Below are positions 15,789 through 22,974 of a stretch of 64,000 bases of DNA, in pieces (position 1 is the stretch's first letter; every line of letters starts with the position of its first letter). The notes beneath the pieces were generated by a model that was not told where the DNA came from, searched no databases, and was given only the letters and a program-made list of their open reading frames with translations. The stretch is from an uncultured Clostridia bacterium (lineage in GTDB: Bacteria > Bacillota > Clostridia > Christensenellales > Borkfalkiaceae). A program made the translations under genes and the position numbers. The stretch is taken from contig CANRAD010000006.1 of assembly GCA_947628505.1 (NCBI GenBank), positions 1 through 64,000 of the forward strand. The letters run 5' to 3'.

Positions 15789-17168
15789 ATGGATAACCTT
15801 CGGTTACGCGGCAAGACGTTGCAGACGCCGTCTTTTTTCCAGATATATAACTACGGAGGCGGCTTCGGGCATAAAACGCGGGAAATGGTATACGCCGACT
15901 TGACGGGCGACACTCCCGCGCTGTTCAATTATTATTACATAAGCAACAAATTTCCGCATATGTTCGAAAGCTCCGAGTTCGACAATCTCGGCAAATATGC
16001 GGATATAGGCGAAGCGTTGACGGCCATCCGCGATCGTCTGGCGCGGGAAAATATATATTCGGGCTGCAAATATTCCCCGTTCGATTTCGGGAGCAAGGTA
16101 ATCTTTCTCGACTCGGGCGCGGCAAACATAGTAAACTATCTCGCCGAAAAAAACGGTTACGACGAGCAGGCGTTCAACGAAGAGCTCTGCTCGGCGATGA
16201 GGGACTATTACGATTTTGCGGACAGATACAAGTTCGACGTCGTCGCGGGTTTCGATTTGGGCGGCAAATATACTTTCAAGGGCGGCGAGCTTAAAAACGC
16301 CCCTTTAAACTGTTTTCTGAACCGGCTCGACGTGGACGCGACGAACAAAATGCTCTTTGACAAAACCTTGGATTATCTCAAAGAGAAAAGAGAATATTAT
16401 CCCGCCGTATTGGCCGTAGTGCACGGCAGAACGCCCGCCGATTACGCCGATTACGCGCGATATATCGTCAGGGAAGAGGAAGAAAAGGGATACAGGTTCA
16501 AAGGTTTTACCCTCGGCGGAGTGGCGAGTTGGAAGGCGCTCGACGCCTCGTGGTTCGAGGGAGGTTTCGACGACCGTTTGAGCAAGAGAACGGCGGCGCC
16601 GGCGCGGGCCGCAACGGCGGTGCGAAAAGTTGCGGGGGACAGACCTATACACGTTCTCGGCGGCGGGGGATACGAGAACATAGCGCTCAATTATTTCTGC
16701 GGAGCGACTTCTTTCGACGTGGCCACGCTTTCGAGGAGAGTGGGAGACGGCAACGGATTGTCCGCCGATTTCATGTTCTCGAAAGAGCCGTTGCCGAGAG
16801 AGGCGAAGTTCGGCAAGGCGTTCGTGGGCGGATATAACTCAGACTGCTCTTTAAGGAGAGAAGAAGCGGGATATGTTGCGATAGACAGGATCCCCGACGA
16901 TTTCGAGCTGTGCGGTTGCGCCGCGTGCAAGAGAGTAAATTCATTTTACGACATAAAAAAACTGTACTCCGAAAAGAGCAATGACGACGAGGCGTTTTAC
17001 TACGCATGTCAGCTTATGAACGCTCACGCCGTGTTGCAGCATCGGAAATTGTGCGAACTTCTTTCGGGATATGACGATATGGATACGTTCCGGAAAGAAA
17101 ACCCGACGGCTCTGAACATAGCTCTCAACAGGATATACAATAAAATAAAAGAAAAAGACGGCGAATAA
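15789..17168 (+). CDS. TGT/DpdA-like base transglycosylase
   Basis: 459 residues, assigned to the tRNA-guanine transglycosylase superfamily by motifs in order. FLDSGAAN (D108) corresponds to the general-acid DSGGFQ, AVVHG (about 211) to GIVQGG, FKGFTLGGVA (about 237-246) to GYAIGGLA, SFDVATLSRR (D310) to the nucleophile loop MFDCVLPTR, and a zinc site is formed by C375-x-C377-x2-C380 and H413. TGT swaps guanine for a 7-deazaguanine. The DpdA branch does this in DNA. Sequence around the motifs is far from tRNA-TGT, and no queuosine-pathway gene is near, so a DNA substrate is suggested by the nuclease partner upstream and convergent methyltransferases, not proven. Confidence 0.7.
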   Translation: MDNLRLRGKTLQTPSFFQIYNYGGGFGHKTREMVYADLTGDTPALFNYYYISNKFPHMFESSEFDNLGKYADIGEALTAIRDRLARENIYSGCKYSPFDFGSKVIFLDSGAANIVNYLAEKNGYDEQAFNEELCSAMRDYYDFADRYKFDVVAGFDLGGKYTFKGGELKNAPLNCFLNRLDVDATNKMLFDKTLDYLKEKREYYPAVLAVVHGRTPADYADYARYIVREEEEKGYRFKGFTLGGVASWKALDASWFEGGFDDRLSKRTAAPARAATAVRKVAGDRPIHVLGGGGYENIALNYFCGATSFDVATLSRRVGDGNGLSADFMFSKEPLPREAKFGKAFVGGYNSDCSLRREEAGYVAIDRIPDDFELCGCAACKRVNSFYDIKKLYSEKSNDDEAFYYACQLMNAHAVLQHRKLCELLSGYDDMDTFRKENPTALNIALNRIYNKIKEKDGE

Positions 17169-17183
17169 AACGCCGTCTTTTTA
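17152..17183. terminator. Bidirectional terminator overlapping two convergent stop codons
   Basis: A perfect 12-base-pair stem aaaaagacggcg/cgccgtcttttt (17152-17163 with 17171-17182), loop of seven. It includes the last codons of the TGT-like gene and reaches the stop of the convergent methyltransferase. The A/T ends suit both directions. Confidence 0.8.
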
Positions 17184-17960
17184 AATTTCGAGTTTCGCCT
17201 CGTTGCGCAGACGATGAAGTATTTCCCTTTCGTATTCGCCGTCTATTTCGAAGCCGACCGCTTTTCTGCCGAGTTTGAGCGCGGCCACCGCCGTAGTGCC
17301 GCTTCCCATAAAGGGATCGAGCACCAGATCTCCCGGTTGCGTCGACATCAGCACTATTCTCTCTATCATTTCGAGAGGGTAGACGGTGGGATGCGTCAAA
17401 CCGAGCGATTTTTTCGTCATGTTGTTCACGCGGTTGAAATACCATACGTCGGTGGGATTACGCCCCGGCCCGCCTTCGAGCCGCTTGTCGTTCTTTGTGA
17501 GATACGGCAAGCGTATTTCGTCGAGATTGAAAACGTAATCGTCGAGATTTTTCACCGCCCACAGAATATTTTCGTATCTTCCCGAAAGACGGTTCACGCA
17601 GTTTTGCATATTGTTGAAAGTCCAGACTATTATGTTTCTTATGTAGAACCCGGCGTCTTTGAGTATCTTGTATCCGATATAGGGCAGAGGCAGAATTTCC
17701 CTGTCCGCGCCGTAGGGAATGGGGGAGAGATTGAGGAAAAAACTGCCGTTCGGCTTCAATGCCTCGTAAACACGCCCGGAGACTTCGGAGATGAGATCTT
17801 CCCATTCGGGAAGGGGGAGCTTGTCCTTGTATTTGCCGTAGGGCTTTCCTATGTTGTACGGAGGCGAGGTGATGGCGGCCGCCACCGAACCGCGTTCGAC
17901 GCCGCCGAGAAGTCGGCGGCAATCGCCTATATCTATGTAAACGTTATCGCTTTTTATCAT
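17181..17960 (-). CDS. DNA methyltransferase, beta-type N4/N6 (first of two)
   Basis: 259 residues. Motif IV TSPPYN is near the N-terminus (about 31-36) and motif I (LVLDPFMGSGTTAVAA) near the C-terminus, the permuted order of beta-class amino-methyltransferases that make N6-methyladenine or N4-methylcytosine. SPPY is compatible with either. The ORF track begins 15 codons upstream; ATG 17960 is preferred because AAGGAG lies nine bases before it. It overlaps the second methyltransferase gene by 17 bases. It is the last gene of the XRE-MTase-MTase operon and should protect sites against the island nuclease. Confidence 0.9.
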   Translation of the reverse strand: MIKSDNVYIDIGDCRRLLGGVERGSVAAAITSPPYNIGKPYGKYKDKLPLPEWEDLISEVSGRVYEALKPNGSFFLNLSPIPYGADREILPLPYIGYKILKDAGFYIRNIIVWTFNNMQNCVNRLSGRYENILWAVKNLDDYVFNLDEIRLPYLTKNDKRLEGGPGRNPTDVWYFNRVNNMTKKSLGLTHPTVYPLEMIERIVLMSTQPGDLVLDPFMGSGTTAVAALKLGRKAVGFEIDGEYEREILHRLRNEAKLEI

Positions 17961-18741
17961 CTTCGGGCGCTCCTTGTCCGGAAATTCTGGCATTGGCCAT
18001 TTCAACGTATTCGGGCACTATCTCGTAGCCTATGTATCGGCGGCCGAGCCGCTTTGCAACCGCGCCCGTAGTGCCGCTACCCATAAAGGGATCGAGCACC
18101 GTGTCGCCCTTGTCGGAGGCGGCGAGGACGATGCGCTCTACCAATTTTTCGGGATATTGGGCGGGATGCCCCGTTCTCTCCAAAAAATTGCCGGATATCA
18201 TGGGGATTTTCCACACGTCGCTCGGGTTTTTCATCTGGGATTTATATCTGTCCGGGCGGTAGTTGAGCGCGGGGATCTTTACGGCGTCGAGATTGAACTT
18301 ATAGTTCGTTGCATCTTTTGTAAACCAAAAGACGAATTCGTAACGGGGAGCAAATCTCGTGTTCGTGGAACCGCCCCAATCGAAATTCCATATTATTATA
18401 TTTTTGAGAAACATGTCGGGAAAATAGTCGCATATCCAGAACGGCGGCAAAATGCGCTTTCCGTCGTAACGGCTCTTTATGTTTATCCATATGGAGCCGT
18501 CGTCCGTCAGCGCTCTCCGACATTCCGAAAACACCGCGCCGAGCATGCGCCTGTATTCTTCTTCCGGCAGATTGTCGGCATATTTTACGCCCTTGCTCTC
18601 AATCTTTCTTCCCTCGCGCGTCCTGTTGCCGTAAACGTTGTTTATGTTGTAAGGAGGAGAAGTAACCACAAGGTTTATCGATTTGTCTTCGAGTTCGTGC
18701 ATTTTTTCGCTCGAATGCATATATATAATGTCCTTTTCCAT
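17944..18741 (-). CDS. DNA methyltransferase, beta-type N4/N6 (second of two)
   Basis: 265 residues, again with motif IV (VVTSPPYN, about 26-32) before motif I (TVLDPFMGSGTTGAVAKRLG) and the catalytic order of the beta group. It is only distantly similar to its neighbour, so it is not a recent duplicate. Two methyltransferases with one nuclease suggest an asymmetric recognition site where each strand needs its own enzyme. The start has AAAGGTGGG just upstream (ATG 18741). It follows the XRE gene by ten bases in the same operon. Confidence 0.9.
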   Translation of the reverse strand: MEKDIIYMHSSEKMHELEDKSINLVVTSPPYNINNVYGNRTREGRKIESKGVKYADNLPEEEYRRMLGAVFSECRRALTDDGSIWINIKSRYDGKRILPPFWICDYFPDMFLKNIIIWNFDWGGSTNTRFAPRYEFVFWFTKDATNYKFNLDAVKIPALNYRPDRYKSQMKNPSDVWKIPMISGNFLERTGHPAQYPEKLVERIVLAASDKGDTVLDPFMGSGTTGAVAKRLGRRYIGYEIVPEYVEMANARISGQGAPEDDKKR

Positions 18742-18751
18742 GCGCCCACCT

Positions 18752-18952
18752 TTAAGTACGTACAATTTCCACAACGTCGCCGAGCTCGCAATTCAAGGCA
18801 ACGCATATCTTTACGAGCGATTCCAGCGGAACGTATTGCCCCTTGCCGAGTTTCGCTATCGTATTGGAGGTTACCCCCGCCAGACTTATGAGTTGCGTTC
18901 GTTTCAGCCCGCGGTCGATAAGCAGTTTCCATAACCCGTTGTAATTTAACAT
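18752..18952 (-). CDS. XRE-family helix-turn-helix regulator (C-protein-like)
   Basis: 66 residues: a single Cro/C1-type HTH (KRTQLISLAGVTSNTIAKLGKG, about 16-45). It is the first gene of the methyltransferase operon, with AAGGTGG three bases before ATG 18952; the longer track ORF runs into the promoter. Controller (C) proteins of type II systems are small XRE proteins encoded upstream of the enzymes that bind dyads in their own promoter. A near-perfect dyad overlaps the -35 here. It could time methyltransferase against nuclease expression, though the nuclease is on the opposite strand 3 kb away. Confidence 0.85.
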   Translation of the reverse strand: MLNYNGLWKLLIDRGLKRTQLISLAGVTSNTIAKLGKGQYVPLESLVKICVALNCELGDVVEIVRT

Positions 18953-18973
18953 AGTCCACCTTACTATAATTGA

Positions 18974-19015
18974 ATTATACAATATTTCATTGAATATGTC
19001 AATAAAATATTGACA
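18974..19015 (-). promoter_or_regulatory. Promoter and operator of the XRE-methyltransferase operon
   Basis: Minus strand TTGACA (18997-19002), 17-base spacer and TATAAT (18974-18979): exact consensus. A perfect dyad, tgtcaata-aaa-tattgaca (18997-19015), covers the -35, and a second 8-bp inverted repeat (caatattt 18980-18987 with aaatattg 19005-19012) spans the spacer. This is a good site for autoregulation by the XRE protein. Confidence 0.75.
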
Positions 19016-19230
19016 ACGACGGATAAAATTTCATAAAACACTAAGAGGAAAGTAAACTCTTCGGAGCCCATAATCAAAAATCCGAATGTAAAGTTTTATA
19101 AAATCCGGCGAAAAGACTAAACGTCCGGTCGGCAGAGGAAAAGCGGAAAGCGTAAAAGCGCTTAAAACTCCGCCGCAAAAGGCGTGCGAAAAATTTTTTC
19201 AAAAAAAAGTAAACTTAGGTTATTTTTTAG
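19016..19230. other. Intergenic region with no recognised gene
   Basis: The region between the methyltransferase operon promoter and the feo promoter has no open frame with a ribosome site. It is A-rich with several short inverted repeats, none with a clean terminator tail. I cannot assign a function. Confidence 0.5.
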
Positions 19231-19258
19231 TTGACAAAAGAAAAACGCGGAGTATAAT
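19231..19258 (+). promoter_or_regulatory. Promoter of the feo region
   Basis: TTGACA (19231-19236), 16-base spacer and TATAAT (19253-19258), 41 bases before the first feoA. Confidence 0.8.
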
Positions 19259-19299
19259 ATATATTGAAAATAAACCATAACTAATTTTTGAGGTGCGCA

Positions 19300-19512
19300 A
19301 TGCCTATTGCAATTGCTCCTGCCGGCGCGGAACTTCAAATAAGGAAAGTCGCGGCGGACGACAAAGTTAAAAAACATCTTCACGAGATGGGAATATGCGA
19401 AGGAAGCAAGATAACCTTGATTTCTTCCACGGGCGGCAACGTTATAGTTATCGTAAAAGAGGGCCGGATATGTCTGGACAGAACGCTCGCCGGAAAAATT
19501 TTAGTGGCGTAA
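19300..19512 (+). CDS. feoA: FeoA-domain protein (first copy)
   Basis: 70 residues, an SH3-like FeoA domain: LQIRKVAADDKVKKHLHEMGICEGSKITLI and a final CLDRTLAGKILV. FeoA is a small cytosolic partner of the ferrous iron transporter FeoB. Start ATG 19300 has GAGGTG five bases upstream; the TTG used by the track is not needed. A 150-base structured spacer separates it from a second feoA, so expression of the two may differ. Confidence 0.9.
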   Translation: MPIAIAPAGAELQIRKVAADDKVKKHLHEMGICEGSKITLISSTGGNVIVIVKEGRICLDRTLAGKILVA

Positions 19513-19588
19513 AATCCGCCGCTTTAATTTTTTGCCCAAAACATAAACCAAGGTTAATATTTATATAATAATAAGCGAAAGCAAGTCC

Positions 19589-19640
19589 TGCGCCGGGTTG
19601 TCCGGAGCGGGACGAACAGAGAAAATACGGTCCCGGCGCA
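19589..19640 (+). promoter_or_regulatory. Structured leader between the two feoA genes
   Basis: A nine-base inverted repeat (tgcgccggg 19589-19597 with cccggcgca 19632-19640) encloses 34 bases that contain a second small stem (gtcc...gggac). It lies just upstream of the second feoA ribosome site. A TATAAT at 19564-19569 precedes it without a good -35. It could be a regulatory RNA element or a processing site; no known riboswitch consensus is evident. Confidence 0.4.
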
Positions 19641-19664
19641 CGGTCGGGGCACGGAGGAAAATAA

Positions 19665-19898
19665 ATGGCGATAAAATTATTGAGCGATTTTACCGTGGGA
19701 GAAAGCGGTAAGATAAAAAGCGTCGCGGGCGAAGGCAGAATACGCAGAAGACTGTTCGACATGGGCGTAACGCCCGGCGCGGAACTGACTATGCGCAAAA
19801 AGGCGCCGCTCGGAGATCCGATCGAAATTACTCTTCGCGGCTATGAGCTCACGCTCAGAAAAGCGGAGGCGGCGTGCGTGGAGGTGGAAACATTATGA
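19665..19898 (+). CDS. feoA: FeoA-domain protein (second copy)
   Basis: 77 residues with the FeoA SH3-like core (RIRRRLFDMGVTPGAELTMRKKAPLGDPIEI, RGYELTLRKAEA). This copy has the more canonical motif set for FeoA (GDP.E...RGY.L.LR). A strong GGAGG ribosome site precedes the ATG. The stop overlaps the feoB start (ATGA), giving tight coupling, so this is the likely direct FeoB partner, while the first copy may have a separate role. Confidence 0.95.
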   Translation: MAIKLLSDFTVGESGKIKSVAGEGRIRRRLFDMGVTPGAELTMRKKAPLGDPIEITLRGYELTLRKAEAACVEVETL

Positions 19899-22201
19899 AG
19901 ACGTTTGCGCTCGCAGGCAATCCCAACTGCGGAAAGACTACGCTGTTCAACGCCCTTACCGGCGCGACGGCGCACGTGGGCAATTGGCCGGGAGTTACGG
20001 TCGATAAGAGAGAGGGAATATATAAGGGAGGGGAGTCTCCCGTGGCGATTGTCGATTTGCCCGGCATATATTCGCTCTCGCCTTATACGCCCGAGGAAGT
20101 GATTTCCAGAAATTTCATACTCGACGAAAAGCCGGACGGCATAATAAATATCGTCGACGCTACCAACCTCGAAAGAAATCTGTATCTTACCACTCAGCTT
20201 CTCGAAATGGACGTTCCCGTGATAGTAGCGCTCAACATGATGGACGAAGTGGAAAAAGCGGGAGACAAGGTGGACGCAAAGGCGCTCGAAAAAGCGTTGG
20301 GCGTGCCCGTAGTCGCAATATCGGCGCTTAAAAGCACGGGCATAAAACAGCTCATGGCGAGAGCGGCGGCGATGCCGGCCGAGAGAAAGGGCTCAACCGT
20401 TCTCGAAGCCGCGCTCGGCAGACAGATAGAGACGGCTTGCGCATATTATAGATCGGACGGAGTTTCCTCGCCTCTTTTTCATGCAGTGAAGCTGCTCGAA
20501 AGCGACGAAATCGAGCTCGGGAGAAAAGGCGCGAAAGCTGCTCTCGACAGCGCTTCCGGCGGCGAGGATATGGAGGCCGTGATTGCCGACGAAAGATATA
20601 AATATATATCGGCAAATCTTGCTTCGGCAAAGGTTAAAGCGGGAAAAGAGACGCTCACGAAATCGGATAAGATAGACAGAGTTCTCACTCACAGGGTGTG
20701 GGCCATTCCCATCTTTGCGGTGGTGCTGTTCTTCATATTCCATCTGACGTTTTCGGAAGATCTGTTCTACATAGGCGCGATATGCAAAGCGGCGGGCAAC
20801 CCGCTTCCGGGCGTGGCCGAACTCGGGTATGTATTGGAGGACGGCGAAACGCTCACGGCGGCGGGGACGACGATATCCGTCTTTTACGACGGCGCGGTGT
20901 TCTCGCCGGGAGTGATTCTCTTCAACGCGTTCGATATCTCCACGGGCTGTATGCTCGACGAGATAGCCGCCGCCATGGAAAACGCCGGCGCGGCGCCGTG
21001 GGCTCTCGGGCTTGTGAACGACGGTATTCTCAGCGGAATTATCGCCGTGCTCGGGTTCTTGCCTCAGATACTTATGCTGTTCCTCTTCTTCTCCATTCTG
21101 GAAGATACGGGATATATGGCGAGAATAGCCTTCGTCCTCGACAGAATATTCAGAAGGTTCGGGCTCTCGGGCAGGGCGTTCATGCCCATGATAATGGGCT
21201 TCGGCTGCTCCCTTCCCGCCACGATAAACACGCGAACGCTTGCAGACGAAAAGGAGAGGACGGCCACGATACGCGTCATTCCCTTCTTCTCGTGCGGGGC
21301 GAAGCTCCCGATACTCACCGCTATGGCCGGCGGCATAGTTACGGCTTTCGGCGTGGGCAACGCGGACGTTATAACATACTCCATGTATTTGCTCGGAGTT
21401 TGTACGGCCATAGTATGCGTGCTTCTCATGCGCAATACAAGTCTGAAAGGCGAAACGCCCCCGTTTATAATGGAGCTTCCCGCATATCATCTGCCCGGTT
21501 TCAGAAATCTGATGCTCCATCTGTGGGATAAGACGAAGCACTTCGTCAAGAAGGCGTTCACGATAATCTTCATCTCAACGGTGGTTATATGGTTGCTTTC
21601 GAGCGTAACTTTCGATTGGAAGTTCATAGACGGCGAAGCGGTAAATAAATTCGGCGCCGTGCTCACTATGGAGGACAGTATTCTCGCCGGCATAGGCAAA
21701 CTCATTCAGCCGCTGTTCACGCCTCTGGGCTTCGGCTCGCAACTCGGAGAATGGGGCTGGGTGTTCGCGGTCGCCGCGATTACGGGGCTCATCGCCAAGG
21801 AGAACGTTATAGCTACTTTCGCCACTCTCGCCGCCTGCATAGTGTCCGGTTTCGAGGGCACGGAAGAGGGCGTGGAGGAAGCCGTTATAATGATAACCAA
21901 CACGGGCATAACCATTCCCGCGATAATAGCATTCATAGCTTTCAACATGACTACGATACCTTGTTTTGCGGCATGCGCAACGGCCAAGGCGGAGCTCCCG
22001 AAGGGCAAATTCAAATGGACGCTTCTCTTCTGGATATGCACTTCATACGTTGTCGGCACAATGATATACACCGTTGGAAGCTGGTGGTGGACGCTCTTTA
22101 TATGGCTCGTCGTGTTCGCCGCGGTAACGGCGCTCATAGTGCTCAGGAATTTGAACAAATTCGATATACTCTCTCTGTTCAGACGTAAAAAGAAGGATTG
22201 A
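19895..22201 (+). CDS. feoB: Ferrous iron transport protein B
   Basis: 768 residues from ATG 19895. The N-terminal G domain has G1 GNPNCGKTTLFNAL, G3 DLPGIYSL and G4 NMMDE. A helical guanine-dissociation-inhibitor region follows (about 170-270), then two Gate domains in the membrane part (FFSILEDTGYMARIAF, FGCSLPATINTRTL, PFFSCGAKLPI) with many transmembrane helices. It imports Fe2+ using GTP. A Cys-rich small membrane protein follows one base after its stop, as in many Firmicutes. Confidence 0.97.
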   Translation: MKTFALAGNPNCGKTTLFNALTGATAHVGNWPGVTVDKREGIYKGGESPVAIVDLPGIYSLSPYTPEEVISRNFILDEKPDGIINIVDATNLERNLYLTTQLLEMDVPVIVALNMMDEVEKAGDKVDAKALEKALGVPVVAISALKSTGIKQLMARAAAMPAERKGSTVLEAALGRQIETACAYYRSDGVSSPLFHAVKLLESDEIELGRKGAKAALDSASGGEDMEAVIADERYKYISANLASAKVKAGKETLTKSDKIDRVLTHRVWAIPIFAVVLFFIFHLTFSEDLFYIGAICKAAGNPLPGVAELGYVLEDGETLTAAGTTISVFYDGAVFSPGVILFNAFDISTGCMLDEIAAAMENAGAAPWALGLVNDGILSGIIAVLGFLPQILMLFLFFSILEDTGYMARIAFVLDRIFRRFGLSGRAFMPMIMGFGCSLPATINTRTLADEKERTATIRVIPFFSCGAKLPILTAMAGGIVTAFGVGNADVITYSMYLLGVCTAIVCVLLMRNTSLKGETPPFIMELPAYHLPGFRNLMLHLWDKTKHFVKKAFTIIFISTVVIWLLSSVTFDWKFIDGEAVNKFGAVLTMEDSILAGIGKLIQPLFTPLGFGSQLGEWGWVFAVAAITGLIAKENVIATFATLAACIVSGFEGTEEGVEEAVIMITNTGITIPAIIAFIAFNMTTIPCFAACATAKAELPKGKFKWTLLFWICTSYVVGTMIYTVGSWWWTLFIWLVVFAAVTALIVLRNLNKFDILSLFRRKKKD

Positions 22202-22202
22202 T

Positions 22203-22364
22203 ATGGGAATTGTGGATATAGCGGTAATCGTCTGCGTAAGCGTTGCCTCGGCGGCAGCGATAGCCGTCGTGATATACCGTCGGATCAAGCGCAAAAAAAA
22301 TGGATCGTGCGGTTGCGGTTGCGACTGTTGCGACGGCTGCGCCTCATGCAGGAAAAAACGCTGA
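22203..22364 (+). CDS. FeoB-associated Cys-rich membrane protein
   Basis: 53 residues, too short for the ORF track. One N-terminal transmembrane helix (about 4-24) is followed by a basic stretch and a Cys cluster (CGCGCDCCDGCASC). This is the layout of the FeoB-associated Cys-rich family (Pfam 12669) that follows feoB in Firmicutes; it may bind metal at the cytosolic side. It starts one base after the feoB stop and is followed by a terminator. Confidence 0.92.
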   Translation: MGIVDIAVIVCVSVASAAAIAVVIYRRIKRKKNGSCGCGCDCCDGCASCRKKR

Positions 22365-22385
22365 AAAACATTATTTAATACGTTA

Positions 22386-22418
22386 ACGCCGCGCGGCTTG
22401 TGCCGCGCGGCGTTTTTA
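22386..22418 (+). terminator. feo operon terminator
   Basis: A perfect 12-base-pair stem (22386-22397 with 22402-22413), loop ttgt, and four further Ts. It ends the feoAB-Cys-rich transcript. Confidence 0.9.
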
Positions 22419-22448
22419 TGACGGCCGAAAAAATTTTCCGCAAAACGG

Positions 22449-22504
22449 TTGACATTTTCCCGAAACGCGCGTATATTATAATTAGTTGCGCACGCAACTA
22501 ATTA
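22449..22504 (+). promoter_or_regulatory. Promoter and 26-bp palindromic operator of the marR-ABC operon
   Basis: TTGACA (22449-22454), 17-base spacer and TATATT (22472-22477). Overlapping the -10 end and expected transcription start is a perfect palindrome with 12-base arms, taattagttgcg (22479-22490) and cgcaactaatta (22493-22504), separated by ca. The last base is the A of the marR ATG. This fits a MarR dimer site for autorepression. Confidence 0.85.
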
Positions 22505-22974
22505 TGCAAATACGGCGCGTTGCGCCGGGGGAGAGAGTTACGGCTACTTTTTTGAAGAATATCAACATGGTGTCGCGCGCGGCGGCGCAATATCTCGAAC
22601 AGGAGCTGTTCGGCGAATACGGACTGAGAGGTTATCAGTCGAAATATATTCTCGCGATATACAACGATGAGGGGGTTTCGCAGGACGCGCTCTCGAAGAG
22701 GCTGTTCGTCAACAAATCGAGCGTGGCAAGACAGCTTGCTCAGCTCGAAGAGGCGGGATATGTGGAGAGGCGGGCTTGCCCCACCGACAAGCGCGCGTTT
22801 GAATTGCGGCTTACGCAAAAGGGCGCCGCGCTCGTGCCGGGCATACGCGCCGTCAACGAAAAATGGCGGGAAGTCATAACCGCCGGCTTCGATGAGGGCG
22901 AGAAGGCGGAACTTCTCGCACTCACCGACAGACTGTACGAAAACGCCGTGGCGTATATGGAGAAAAAATCTTGA
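22504..22974 (+). CDS. MarR-family transcriptional regulator
   Basis: 156 residues with a winged HTH (VSQDALSKRLFVNKSSVARQLAQLEEAGYVERR and the wing CPTDKRAFELRLTQKG, about 55-110) between dimerisation helices. Such proteins repress drug or stress export genes and release DNA on ligand binding. ATG 22504 is the first ATG after the promoter but lacks a clear ribosome site; an internal TTG or ATG near 22549-22567 is a possible true start. It overlaps the first ABC gene by TTGA, and a palindromic operator covers its start. Confidence 0.9.
   Translation: MQIRRVAPGERVTATFLKNINMVSRAAAQYLEQELFGEYGLRGYQSKYILAIYNDEGVSQDALSKRLFVNKSSVARQLAQLEEAGYVERRACPTDKRAFELRLTQKGAALVPGIRAVNEKWREVITAGFDEGEKAELLALTDRLYENAVAYMEKKS

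Noticed and set aside
14878-19015. tRNA-Arg as attachment site of the restriction island
   Set aside because: I looked for a copy of the tRNA 3' end before and after the methyltransferase operon and found none; no integrase gene is present.
19589-19664. NiCo/czcD riboswitch in the feo leader
   Set aside because: The stems are present, but the conserved purine-rich internal loops of that class are not evident.
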